Shown piece after piece: positions 17,983-25,938 of a stretch of DNA of 64,000 bases. The first letter of the stretch is position 1. Each line of letters opens with the position of its first letter. Below the pieces are notes generated by a model. That model was not told the origin of the DNA. It searched no databases and was given only the letters and a program-made list of their open reading frames with translations. A program made the translations under genes and the position numbers. This stretch comes from Streptomyces rugosispiralis (GTDB taxonomy: Bacteria > Actinomycetota > Actinomycetes > Streptomycetales > Streptomycetaceae), in contig NZ_JANIAA010000044.1 in NCBI RefSeq assembly GCF_024505145.1, forward strand, positions 1 to 64,000, in the 5' to 3' direction.

Positions 17983-18660
17983 TCACTGACCCGGTGTCAC
18001 CAGGCCCGACTCATACGCGAAGATCACCGCCTGGGCGCGGTCGCGCAGCCCCAGCTTGGCCAGCACCCGGCCGATGTGGGTCTTCACCGTCTGCTCCGCG
18101 AGCACCAGCGACTCGGCGATCTCCTGGTTGGACAGGCCACGGGCGATCAGCTCCAGCACCTCGGTCTCCCGCGGCGTCAGCCCGCTGCGCCGCAGGGCCG
18201 GGCCGTCGCGGCGCGGCGCGGGGCGCTGCCGGGCGAAGTCGGCGATCAGCCGGCGGGTGACGGACGGGGCGAGCAGCGCCTCGCCCGCCGCCACCACCCG
18301 GACCGCGGAGATCAGATCGGCCGGCGGGGCGTCCTTCAGCAGAAAGCCGCTGGCCCCGGCGCGCAGCGCCTCGTAGACGTAGTCGTCCACGTCGAAGGTG
18401 GTGAGCATCAGGACCTTGGGCCGGTGGATGACCCCGCGCGGCGGGTCCAGCAGCTGCCGGGCCGCCTCGAGCCCGTCCATCTCGGGCATCCGGACGTCCA
18501 TCAGCACCACATCGGGATGGCTGCGGCGGCTGACCTCCACGCCCTCCCGCCCGTCCGGCGCCTCGCCGACGACGTCGATATCGCTCTGCGCGGCGAGCAG
18601 GGCGGCGAACCCCGCCCGTACCATCGCCTGGTCGTCGACGATGATCACCTTGATGGTCAT
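17983..18660 (-). CDS. NarL/LuxR-type response regulator
   Basis: 225 residues. Receiver domain: VIIVDDQ with the acidic pair at residues 9-10, phospho-acceptor Asp55 in VVLMDVRMPEMDG, and the Lys in FLLKDAPP. The C-terminal LuxR helix-turn-helix is LTPRETEVLELIARGLSNQEIAESLVLAEQTVKTHIGRVLAKLGLRDR. ATG 18660 overlaps the stop of the kinase gene, so kinase and regulator are translated together. Targets unknown; the flanking hydrolase genes are candidates. Confidence 0.95.
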   Translation of the reverse strand: MTIKVIIVDDQAMVRAGFAALLAAQSDIDVVGEAPDGREGVEVSRRSHPDVVLMDVRMPEMDGLEAARQLLDPPRGVIHRPKVLMLTTFDVDDYVYEALRAGASGFLLKDAPPADLISAVRVVAAGEALLAPSVTRRLIADFARQRPAPRRDGPALRRSGLTPRETEVLELIARGLSNQEIAESLVLAEQTVKTHIGRVLAKLGLRDRAQAVIFAYESGLVTPGQ

Positions 18661-20057
18661 GACGGGTCCGTCTCTTCGAGGTCTACCAGGGGGAGGCGGG
18701 CCGCGACGCGGAAGCCGCCGTCGGCCAGCGGGCCGGTGTCGAGCATGCCGCCGACCAGCCGTACCCGCTCGACCATGCCGACGAGGCCATGTCCGGTGCC
18801 GCTGGTCTCCAGGGGCTTGGTGGGTGCGCTGTCGGCCGGGCCGTTGACCACCAGCAGGGTCAGCGCCGAGCCGTCCTCGGCGGAGATGGCCACCCGGGTG
18901 GTGGCGCCCGGCGCGTGCCGCACCACATTGGCCAGCGCCTCCTGCACGATGCGGTACGCGGACAGCCCCACCGCCTGCGGCAGCGGTTCGAGCTCGGCCA
19001 CGTCCTCCGCGATGGTCAGCGTGGTCGGTATGCCGGCCCGTACGGTCGCCTCGACCAACTGGGGCACCTGCCGCAGCCCCGGCTGCGGCGCCCGCTCCCC
19101 GCGGGTCTCCTCGCTGCGCAACACGCCCAGCAGCCGTCGCATTTCGGCGAGCGACTCGCGGGCGGTGGCGGCGATGGTGGAGAACTCCCGCTCCGCCTCG
19201 GACGGCAGACCGCCGATCCGGTACGGGGCGCTGTCCGCCTGCACGGTGATCACCGACATGTGGTGGGCGACCACGTCGTGCAGCTCACGGGCGATCCGGG
19301 TGCGCTCCTCCAGCAGGGTGCGATGGGCCCGTTCGGCCTCGCTGATCGTCTCCTGCTCGGCCAGCCGCCGCTGGGCGTCCCCGCGCTCGCGCAGCGCCCC
19401 GGCGACCAGCAGCACCACGCCGCTGAGCACGAACAGCACCACATTGCTGCCGTTGCTCTTGTCCGGGAAGGCCATGCCGAGCGCCAGCCCCGCGGCGCCG
19501 GTGACCAGCCACACCGCCACCAGGGTGCGGCGCGGTTCGCGCAGCGCGAGGGCGAGCAGCAGGAAGAGATAGCCGACGATGGCGCCCGGCAGCCACGGCC
19601 ACACCCGGTTCTCCAGGTGGTCCGCGGTGCCGAGCACCACCAGGGCGCAGACCAGGTCGGCGAGGAAGACGATCCACCACGCCTGGAGGGGGCGGGTGAC
19701 GGACAGCAGCAGCGGGGTGCTCTGGACGATCCCGAGCAGCGTGGCGACGCCGCCGCCCACCCCGTAGTCATGGGAGAGAATCTGGGCGGTGGTGGGGACC
19801 AGGATCGTGGTGAGGACCATCGCCACGCCGTACGGCACCCTGCGCAGCCAGCTCCTGGGCGACTGGGCGAACAGCGGCGTCGCCGGATAGCTGGGGGTCA
19901 CCAGGGCGCGGGCGAGACCGCCCGCCTGCCGCCGGGCGGCCTTGGGCAGGCTCTCGTGCGCGGTGGAGGAGGCGGCGGTCGCCGCGGCGCCGGAGGACGC
20001 GGCGGCGGACGCCTGGCCGGCGGCCTCGCCGGCCGGTGCGGAGGGGGAGCCGGACAC
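18657..20057 (-). CDS. Sensor histidine kinase (HisKA_3 type)
   Basis: 466 residues; GTG 20057 directly abuts the TAA of the preceding DUF4429 gene. The first about 50 residues are Ala-rich and disordered. Membrane segments follow between about residues 75 and 215, beginning VAMVLTTILVPTT and ending NVVLFVLSGVVLLVAGAL. The dimerisation helix carries the phospho-acceptor His near residue 260 in ARELHDVVAHHMS. The ATPase domain has the N box NVVRHAPG and the G box GTGHGLVGM. No large extracellular domain is visible, so it may sense the membrane or interact with the DUF4429 protein encoded just upstream. Confidence 0.93.
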   Translation of the reverse strand: MSGSPSAPAGEAAGQASAAASSGAAATAASSTAHESLPKAARRQAGGLARALVTPSYPATPLFAQSPRSWLRRVPYGVAMVLTTILVPTTAQILSHDYGVGGGVATLLGIVQSTPLLLSVTRPLQAWWIVFLADLVCALVVLGTADHLENRVWPWLPGAIVGYLFLLLALALREPRRTLVAVWLVTGAAGLALGMAFPDKSNGSNVVLFVLSGVVLLVAGALRERGDAQRRLAEQETISEAERAHRTLLEERTRIARELHDVVAHHMSVITVQADSAPYRIGGLPSEAEREFSTIAATARESLAEMRRLLGVLRSEETRGERAPQPGLRQVPQLVEATVRAGIPTTLTIAEDVAELEPLPQAVGLSAYRIVQEALANVVRHAPGATTRVAISAEDGSALTLLVVNGPADSAPTKPLETSGTGHGLVGMVERVRLVGGMLDTGPLADGGFRVAARLPLVDLEETDPS

Positions 20058-21065
20058 TTACAACTCCGCCAGCAACTCGGCCTTCTTCGCGCTGAACTCG
20101 TCGTCGGTCAGCAGCCCGGCCGTGTGCAGGTCGCCCAGATGACGGATGCGCTCGGCGATGTCGGCGGGGTCGCGGCGCGGGGCGGCGGCCCGGCTCGGGG
20201 CCGGGGCGCCCTCGGCGCACGGCACGGGGGAGGAGGCCCGTATGGCCTCCAGGACGGACGCGGCGAACGGCAGCGACTGGTGGACGAGGCCGTAGCCCAT
20301 CCCGAAGACGACGGCCGCCGGGTCCCGGTCGGGGCGGTCGGCCGGCTGGTCCTCGGCGGAGCGCCGCAGCAGACGCAGATGGCCGTGGCCACCGCCCTTG
20401 GGGGTGACCTTGCCGGTGCCGTTCCTGGCCGTGCCGTCCTTGGCGGAACCCCCTTTGGCGGCACCGGCCTTGGCGGAGCCCTCCTTGGGCATGGTGCCCG
20501 CCGAGCCCCGGCTCTCCGGCGAGCGCCACTCCACACCGGTGAGTTCGTCGATCCGGAAGCGCTGGTCCCCGACCTTCCACTTCTCCGAGGAGGCGCCGGT
20601 CCAGAACCAGCGGAAGGAGATGTCCTTGCCGTCGAAGGACGCCTTGCCGTCGTACGCCTTGAAGGACAGCGGCGGCGGGGGCACGGTCACCAGATGCGCC
20701 TCGGCCGCGGTGTCCGCGTCGGGGCCGAGGGACTCGCGTATCCGCTCGGCGTAGTAGTCGGCGAGGGTCTCCCGTTCGGCCGGCAGCACCAGGCGGTACG
20801 GGTCGTACGCCTCCTTGAGCTGGCCGTCGGCGGCGTCCATCAGCGGGTCGGCGCCCGGTCTGGGCACGGCGCGCAGCACCACCGTTCCGCGTTTGCCCAC
20901 GGCGAGCTCCACCCCGGACAGCGCCTCGAAGGGGATGCGGCGTTCGCCGAGCGCCTGGAGCAGCTTCGGCGTGCGGATCCCCCGTTCGAAGCGGATGAGC
21001 ATGGAGTCGGTGTCGAACTCCCAGACGGTCTGAAAACCGGCCAGCACATCACCCATGCGGCTCAT
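20058..21065 (-). CDS. DUF4429 protein with C-terminal SHOCT domain
   Basis: 335 residues from ATG 21065; ATG 21056 (MGDVLAGF) is the more usual family start. Two DUF4429 modules are seen: FERGIRTPKLLQALGERRIPFEAL at about residues 27-100 and SFDGKDISFRWFWTGASSEKWKVGDQ further on. Between residues 195 and 225 there is a Lys/Gly/Ala-rich insert (KAGAAKGGSAKDGTARNGTGK) that looks like an expanded repeat. The last 35 residues form a SHOCT helix pair: RIRHLGDLHTAGLLTDDEFSAKKAELLAEL. Such proteins are thought to associate with membranes or other proteins. First gene of the operon with the kinase and regulator, which argues for a role in the same signalling. Confidence 0.82.
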   Translation of the reverse strand: MSRMGDVLAGFQTVWEFDTDSMLIRFERGIRTPKLLQALGERRIPFEALSGVELAVGKRGTVVLRAVPRPGADPLMDAADGQLKEAYDPYRLVLPAERETLADYYAERIRESLGPDADTAAEAHLVTVPPPPLSFKAYDGKASFDGKDISFRWFWTGASSEKWKVGDQRFRIDELTGVEWRSPESRGSAGTMPKEGSAKAGAAKGGSAKDGTARNGTGKVTPKGGGHGHLRLLRRSAEDQPADRPDRDPAAVVFGMGYGLVHQSLPFAASVLEAIRASSPVPCAEGAPAPSRAAAPRRDPADIAERIRHLGDLHTAGLLTDDEFSAKKAELLAEL

Positions 21066-21141
21066 CGTATGCGGCGGTGGCCCGCCCGTCCCCCTTTGAG
21101 GCTACGCGCGTCACTAGAGTTTCCGGTGTTTATGCCGGGCG

Positions 21142-22347
21142 TCAGCGTAGCCCTGCGGTGCAGTCGTCGCCGTTGCCGCAGCTCACGGACTGGACAGCAC
21201 CGATTCCCACCCGCGCGAAGTTGTCCAGGCTGGTCGTGCCCGGTTCGAAGTATCCGGCGTGTCCATTCGCCCCGTCCGCGGCCAGCACCCGGGCGCCGAA
21301 GCCGGAGGAGACCGGGTCCGCGCCATGGCCGAGCCCGCCGAACTCCAGATGCGGAATGTCCTCGATCCAGTCGCCGGAGTCGCGCATCGCCCACACCCGG
21401 GCACTGGTGCCCAGGTCGGAGACATGGCCGGCGCGCATCCCGGGGCTGCCGGCCACCGCGATATCGGTGACCTTGGGCGGCAGATCGCGGGCGGCGACCC
21501 CGCACACCACCGAGCCGTAGCTGTGGCACATCAGCGAGACCCGGGAGAGCGAGGGCAGCGCGTTGACCAGCGCCCGCAGCCGCACCGCGCCCTGGGCGGC
21601 CAGCTTGCCGGTGGCCGCGTCCATGCCGATCCCGGCCGGGCTGGTGTAGTCGGCCCAGGCGATGACGGCGGTCTTGGTGTCGGGGGCGTCGGCCCGCTCG
21701 TTGTCGTAGAGCGCCTGAGCCATTCCGACCGTGGCGGTGTACGGGCGCTCGGTCTTCTGGAACGTCAGGATGTCGGTGTCCACGCCCGGCACCACGATCG
21801 AAACCCGGTTGGCGTGGGCGAGGTCCCCGAAGACCTCGGCGGCTCGCCCGGCGCCCGAGGGGTCGAAGGAGAGGATCTGCCGCCCGGCGCCCAGCAGGTC
21901 CGCATAGCGGTTCATCCGGCGTGTCGCGTCCGAGCGGCCCATCGGGGTGAGCCGCGGGTCGTGCATCCGCTTGCGCTCGTCGGCGCGGGCCTTGAACAGG
22001 GCGACGCGGTTGGCGCGGTAGCGCAGGGCCACCGGCGCGCCGTTGAGATTGCCCACGGCCAGCGGATAGCGCCGCACCACCCGGTCGGTCTGGGCCTTGG
22101 TGAGCGAGCCGAACCAGCGGCCGAGGGTGCGCGGCGAGCCGTACGGATCGGGCAGCGCGCGGCCGCCGAGCGATCCATGGCGCCAGGCGTCCATCGACGC
22201 GGAGAGCGCGTCCGGGGCTCCTCTGTGGCTCCGTACGGCCGTCCAGCCGGTGGTGGCGAGGAGGACGAAGACCACCGCCAGCGCGAGCAGGGCGCGCCAG
22301 GCGGTGGAACCGGGAGAGGGGGAGCCGAGCTCCGAGAAGGAAGTCAC
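21142..22347 (-). CDS. DUF1023 alpha/beta hydrolase (copy 2)
   Basis: 401 residues from GTG 22347; a TTG at 22386 is in frame but less likely. One N-terminal membrane helix (ALLALAVVFVLLATTGW), then the same architecture as copy 1: VVPGVDTDILTFQKTERPYTATVG, MCHSYGSVVCG with the nucleophile Ser, AVAGSPGMRAGHV and HAGYFEPGTTSLDNF. Both copies end in a short Cys-containing tail (CGNGDDCTAGLR here). The two paralogues bracket the DUF4429-kinase-regulator operon on one strand. Extracytoplasmic hydrolase of unknown substrate. A CRP-like palindrome lies 44 bp upstream. Confidence 0.85.
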   Translation of the reverse strand: MTSFSELGSPSPGSTAWRALLALAVVFVLLATTGWTAVRSHRGAPDALSASMDAWRHGSLGGRALPDPYGSPRTLGRWFGSLTKAQTDRVVRRYPLAVGNLNGAPVALRYRANRVALFKARADERKRMHDPRLTPMGRSDATRRMNRYADLLGAGRQILSFDPSGAGRAAEVFGDLAHANRVSIVVPGVDTDILTFQKTERPYTATVGMAQALYDNERADAPDTKTAVIAWADYTSPAGIGMDAATGKLAAQGAVRLRALVNALPSLSRVSLMCHSYGSVVCGVAARDLPPKVTDIAVAGSPGMRAGHVSDLGTSARVWAMRDSGDWIEDIPHLEFGGLGHGADPVSSGFGARVLAADGANGHAGYFEPGTTSLDNFARVGIGAVQSVSCGNGDDCTAGLR

Positions 22348-22390
22348 CGCGGGACACCCTAGGAGAAGCGCGGCGTCGCGTGCCAAATCC

Positions 22391-22406
22391 CGTGATTCAT
22401 ATCACG
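22391..22406. promoter_or_regulatory. CGTGA-N6-TCACG palindrome upstream of hydrolase copy 2
   Basis: CGTGATTCATATCACG is a palindrome with a 4-bp centre and fits the CRP/FNR-type pattern GTGA-N6-TCAC. It lies in an AT-rich stretch 44-59 bp before the GTG start, a normal operator position. Confidence 0.5.
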
Positions 22407-22447
22407 TTTGAAAGCGGGAATGCTTGGGGGCTATGCCGGAATTGATG

Positions 22448-23113
22448 CTATTTATCCCATTTCTCGGCGAGAGTGGGACCCACGTAATCAAGATGGAACG
22501 CGGTGAGGTCTCGCAATGTGACGACGCTGTCCTCGTCGCCCTCGGTCCACAGCTTCCCGGCCACCCGGATCACCCCGCCGAACATCGCGACCACCAGCCG
22601 CGGCCGCGGATCGGCGTCGATGTCCAGCCCCTCGCGGCGGGCGATCTCGCGCGCCAGCCGCTCCTCCAGCTCCGCGATGCGGCGCAGATGGACCGCGAGC
22701 AGGCTCGGCGTGGACTCGATCACCCGGTACATCCGCATATGGAGCTCGGGCGGCACCAGCTGCTCGAGGGCTCCCCCGATGCTTCCCCAGGCGTCGAGGG
22801 TCGCCCCGCGCAGCGCGGCCAGCGGCGCCTCGCCCGCGGGGCGTGCGCACAGGGCGGCGAAGAAGTGGCACTCCGCCGACTCCTGACTCGCGAAGGCGAC
22901 CTCCTCCTTGTTGGCGAAGTACCGGAAGAAGGTGCGCTGGGAGACCTCGACCGCCTCGGCGATCTCGTCGACCGTCGTCCGCTCGTATCCCTGACGGGTG
23001 AACAACTCCAGTGCGGAGCGCACCAGGGCGGCTCGCGTCCGCTGCTTCTTGCGCTCGCGCAGCCCGGCCGGTGGTGGCGTCGTCGTGCCCGCCACTGCCT
23101 CGTCCGTCGTCAC
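22448..23113 (-). CDS. TetR family regulator of the adjacent exporter
   Basis: 221 residues. The helix-turn-helix is RTRAALVRSALELFTRQGYERTTVDEIAEAVEVSQRTFFRYFANKEEVAF at about residues 27-77, with FFRYF typical of the AcrR-like branch. The C-terminal half is a helical ligand domain. The gene is divergent from the MFS exporter at 23241 with 127 bp between, which contain TGTCA half-sites. By analogy with QacR/TetR systems it should repress the exporter until an exported compound binds. Confidence 0.9.
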   Translation of the reverse strand: MTTDEAVAGTTTPPPAGLRERKKQRTRAALVRSALELFTRQGYERTTVDEIAEAVEVSQRTFFRYFANKEEVAFASQESAECHFFAALCARPAGEAPLAALRGATLDAWGSIGGALEQLVPPELHMRMYRVIESTPSLLAVHLRRIAELEERLAREIARREGLDIDADPRPRLVVAMFGGVIRVAGKLWTEGDEDSVVTLRDLTAFHLDYVGPTLAEKWDK

Positions 23114-23204
23114 CTGTCGGCTCGCTCTCTACCGGTGTGGGGCCGCGTTGCGGCTGCTCAGGATACCTGTGACAAAAACGTCAGTTACCGGCGGATGAAT
23201 CGGT

Positions 23205-23240
23205 TTGTCAATTGTCAGACGCTGACATTAGCCTCCGGTC
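23205..23240 (+). promoter_or_regulatory. Leaderless promoter with overlapping TetR operator
   Basis: -35 TTGTCA (23205-23210) and -10 TAGCCT (23229-23234) are 18 bp apart. The ATG at 23241 lies where transcription should start and no ribosome binding site precedes it. TGTCAG (23213-23218) and CTGACA (23222-23227) form an inverted repeat inside the spacer, so a bound repressor would block polymerase. Confidence 0.6.
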
Positions 23241-24842
23241 ATGACCTCTTCGACCACCGTCGCCAATTCGGCGCCGGAACCTCCCATAGCCGATGCCCCG
23301 AAGGGGCTTCGGGGTCATCCGTGGCTGACGCTTCTCACCGTCGCCCTCGGCGTGACGATGGTCGCCCTCGACGGCACGATCGTCGCCATCGCCAACCCGG
23401 CCATCCAGAAGGACCTCGGTGCCTCGCTCGCCGATGTGCAGTGGATCACCAATGGCTATCTGCTGGCCCTCGCCGTCGCGCTGATCACGGCGGGCAAGCT
23501 GGGTGACCGCTTCGGGCACCGGCAGACCTTCCTCATCGGCGTCGTCGGCTTCGCCATCTCCTCGGCCGCCATCGGCTTCTCCGGCGAGGTGTCGCTCGTC
23601 GTGGCCTTCCGGGTGCTGCAGGGCCTGTGCGGTGCGCTGCTGATGCCCGCGGCGCTCGGGCTGCTGCGCGCCACCTTCCCCGCCGAGAAGCTCAACATGG
23701 CCATCGGCATCTGGGGCGCGGTGATCGGCGCCTCCACCGCCGCCGGGCCCATCGTCGGCGGACTGCTCGTCGAGCACGTCAACTGGCAGTCGGTCTTCTT
23801 CATCAACGCGCCCGTCGGCGTGCTGGCCGTGGTCCTCGGTCTGCTGCTCCTGGTGGACCACCGCGCCGAGCAGGCGCCGCGGTCCTTCGACATCCCCGGC
23901 ATCGTGCTGCTGTCCGGTGCCATGTTCTGCCTCATCTGGGCGCTCATCAACGCCGCTGACTGGCACTGGACCGACCAGCGCACGCTGCTCTTCCTGGCCC
24001 TGGCGGCGGTCTGCTTCGCCGTCTTCATCTTCTGGGAGAACCGGACGGCGGAGCCGCTGCTGCCGCTCAGCATGTTCCGCTCGGTGCCGCTCAGCGCGGG
24101 CACCGTGCTGATGCTGCTGATGGCCTTCGGCTTCATGGGCGGGCTGTTCTTCGTCACCTTCTACCTCCAGAACGTGCACGGGATGAGCCCCGTCGACAGC
24201 GGGCTGCATCTGCTGCCGCTCACCGCGATGATGATCGTCGCCTCGCCGCTGGCCGGTGCGCTGATCACCAAGTTCGGGCCGCGGACGCCGCTGGTCGGCG
24301 CCATGATGATCACCGCCGTCGCGATGTTCGGCCTGTCCCGGCTGGACGCGGACAGCGGCGGCGTCGAGATGGCCGTCTGGTTCGCCCTGCTGGGCCTCGG
24401 CCTCGGCCCGGTCATGGTCGGCGCCACCGAGGTCATCGTCGGCAACGCCCCGATCCAGCACGCCGGTGTCGCCGGCGGCCTCCAGCAGGCCGCGATGCAG
24501 GTCGGCGGCAGCCTCGGTACGGCCGTCCTGGGCGCGGTCATGGCGGGCCGGGTGGACAGCACGCTGCCGGAGAAGTGGGCCGACGCCGGGCTGCCGCCGA
24601 TGCCCGAGGGCGCGGAGTCCAAGGCGTCGGACGCGGTCGAGGTCGGCATCGCCCCGGTTCCCAAGGGCACTCCGCCGGAGGTCGCGGGCAAGATCACGGC
24701 CGTCGCGCATGACACTTTCGTGTCAGGGATGGGGTTCGCCTTCACGGTGGCCGCCGTCGTCTCGGTGGTCGCGGCGCTGGTCGCGGCCTTCACCAAGCGC
24801 GGTGAGAACGCGGACGCGGCCGGGGGCGCCGTCCACATCTGA
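23241..24842 (+). CDS. MFS exporter of the DHA2 (14-helix, EmrB/QacA) family
   Basis: 533 residues with about 14 hydrophobic segments. Family motifs: ALDGTIVAIANPAIQKDLGASLADVQWITNGYLL in helix 1-2 (DHA2 motif), GKLGDRFGHRQTFLIG as motif A, and GPIVGGLLVEH as motif C of drug/H+ antiporters. The N-terminus is short and cytoplasmic; the C-terminal tail has Asp and Gly. Exports a hydrophobic compound, antibiotic or dye in exchange for protons; the compound is not readable. Regulated by the divergent TetR. A strong terminator follows at 24897. Confidence 0.93.
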   Translation: MTSSTTVANSAPEPPIADAPKGLRGHPWLTLLTVALGVTMVALDGTIVAIANPAIQKDLGASLADVQWITNGYLLALAVALITAGKLGDRFGHRQTFLIGVVGFAISSAAIGFSGEVSLVVAFRVLQGLCGALLMPAALGLLRATFPAEKLNMAIGIWGAVIGASTAAGPIVGGLLVEHVNWQSVFFINAPVGVLAVVLGLLLLVDHRAEQAPRSFDIPGIVLLSGAMFCLIWALINAADWHWTDQRTLLFLALAAVCFAVFIFWENRTAEPLLPLSMFRSVPLSAGTVLMLLMAFGFMGGLFFVTFYLQNVHGMSPVDSGLHLLPLTAMMIVASPLAGALITKFGPRTPLVGAMMITAVAMFGLSRLDADSGGVEMAVWFALLGLGLGPVMVGATEVIVGNAPIQHAGVAGGLQQAAMQVGGSLGTAVLGAVMAGRVDSTLPEKWADAGLPPMPEGAESKASDAVEVGIAPVPKGTPPEVAGKITAVAHDTFVSGMGFAFTVAAVVSVVAALVAAFTKRGENADAAGGAVHI

Positions 24843-24896
24843 CCCCTCGCGGTCAACCCCCTATCAGGGTGGACCTTGATCGACCCCATGGTGGCG

Positions 24897-24928
24897 AACG
24901 GGAGCCGGCGGACAGGCTGGCTCCCGTT
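24897..24928 (+). terminator. Hairpin terminator after the MFS exporter
   Basis: AACGGGAGCC (24897-24906) pairs perfectly with GGCTCCCGTT (24919-24928), followed by CTGTTCTTTCC. It also lies 32 bp upstream of the next start, so it may act as an attenuator for the I36 gene if transcription begins before it. Confidence 0.75.
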
Positions 24929-24959
24929 CTGTTCTTTCCACACGGGGAGCGAAATCGTT

Positions 24960-25322
24960 ATGCGCAAGATCATTACGGTCGCCGTCTCGGCGCTGGCCCT
25001 CTCCGCCACCCTGGCCCCGGCCGCGGCGGCTGCCCCACCGCGGCTGGGCAACTGCGCCGCCGGGCAGCTGTGCCTGTGGCGGAGCGGCGGCTTCACGGGG
25101 GCGCGCCAGATCCATGAACTGGCCGACGTCGACATCGAAAGCTGTGTCGCCCTGCCGTCCGGCACCACCGCGGCGTCCCTGGCGAACCGTACGGGCCGCC
25201 CGGTGACGGCCTATCAGAGCCGCGAGTGCGCCGAAACGGCCGAGTTCCACACCTATCCCACCGGCACCTGGGCCCCCGAAACCCCGTACCAGGTCCGCGC
25301 CTTCAAAATCTGGGAACGCTGA
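24960..25322 (+). CDS. Secreted peptidase inhibitor I36-like protein
   Basis: 120 residues from ATG 24960, with GGGGAGCG upstream. The signal peptide is MRKIITVAVSALALSATLAPAAAA with cleavage near AAAA-PP. The mature part of about 95 residues has LGNCAAGQLCLWRSGGFTGARQ, the two-Cys start typical of Streptomyces beta/gamma-crystallin-fold proteins of the SMPI (I36) family, and further Cys pairs at ESCVALP and SRECAET. It should be exported and may bind a metalloprotease; inhibition is family inference. Followed by 600 bp of low-complexity DNA. Confidence 0.72.
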   Translation: MRKIITVAVSALALSATLAPAAAAAPPRLGNCAAGQLCLWRSGGFTGARQIHELADVDIESCVALPSGTTAASLANRTGRPVTAYQSRECAETAEFHTYPTGTWAPETPYQVRAFKIWER

Positions 25323-25539
25323 CCGGCGGCCCGGGGCCTGTTTGCCCCCCCGCCCCGCCCCTTCCCGAACCAGGGGCATCGCCCCTGGACCCCGGGTGTC
25401 CTTCGGGCGTGTTCGCAAGCGTCCCGCCGGACGGCAGCGGGTGGCCCGCCGCCGTCCGTGGGGCGGTCGATCCGGTGCGGCTCCGCCGCCATCGGGACCG
25501 GCGGAAGCCAGGCGCGGCACTTGAGCCGGAGCACCAAGC

Positions 25540-25810
25540 CCGCCCCGGGCCCGACGCCCGACGCCCGACCCCCGGGCCCGGGGCCCGGGGCCCGGGGCCC
25601 GGGGGTCTGAGTCCTGGAGGTCCGGGAGCCCGGGGCCGGGTTCGGGGTCCTGGCTTGGCCGGGTCCTGGGGGCCGGGAGCCTGGGGCCGGGGTCCGGGGG
25701 TTCGGGGCCGCGGGTCAGGGGTCCGCGGTCTGGGGTCCGGGGTCGGGCCCGGGAATCTGGGATCCACGGTCTGGGATCCGGGGGCCGACGCCCGGGGCGG
25801 AGCCCCTGGA
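25540..25810. repeat. GC-rich low-complexity block (CCCGGGG-type repeats)
   Basis: The interval 25323-25938 has no supportable gene. At 25566-25600 a 7-bp unit (GGGCCCG) is repeated, and to 25800 short GGTCCGGGG, GGTCTGGG and GGGCCGGG units alternate. It ends with GGGGCGGAGCCCC near 25795. Reading frames across it have extreme Pro/Gly/Arg composition and are not genes. Confidence 0.7.
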
Positions 25811-25877
25811 TCCCCGGCTGGGAGGGCGGGGGCGGCGCCTCCGTCCTTCGTGTAGCCCTGGCACCAGGCATACGACG

Positions 25878-25913
25878 ACGCGGGGCGGGCTGAACCTTCA
25901 GCCCGCCCCGCGT
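25878..25913. terminator. Strong hairpin terminator downstream of aceE
   Basis: A 17-bp perfect stem: 25878-25894 pairs with 25897-25913, core GCGGGGCGGGCTGAA. It is 26 bp past the aceE stop on the minus strand. Confidence 0.8.
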
Positions 25914-25938
25914 CACGGCTTGCCGCCGTCGTAGACGG

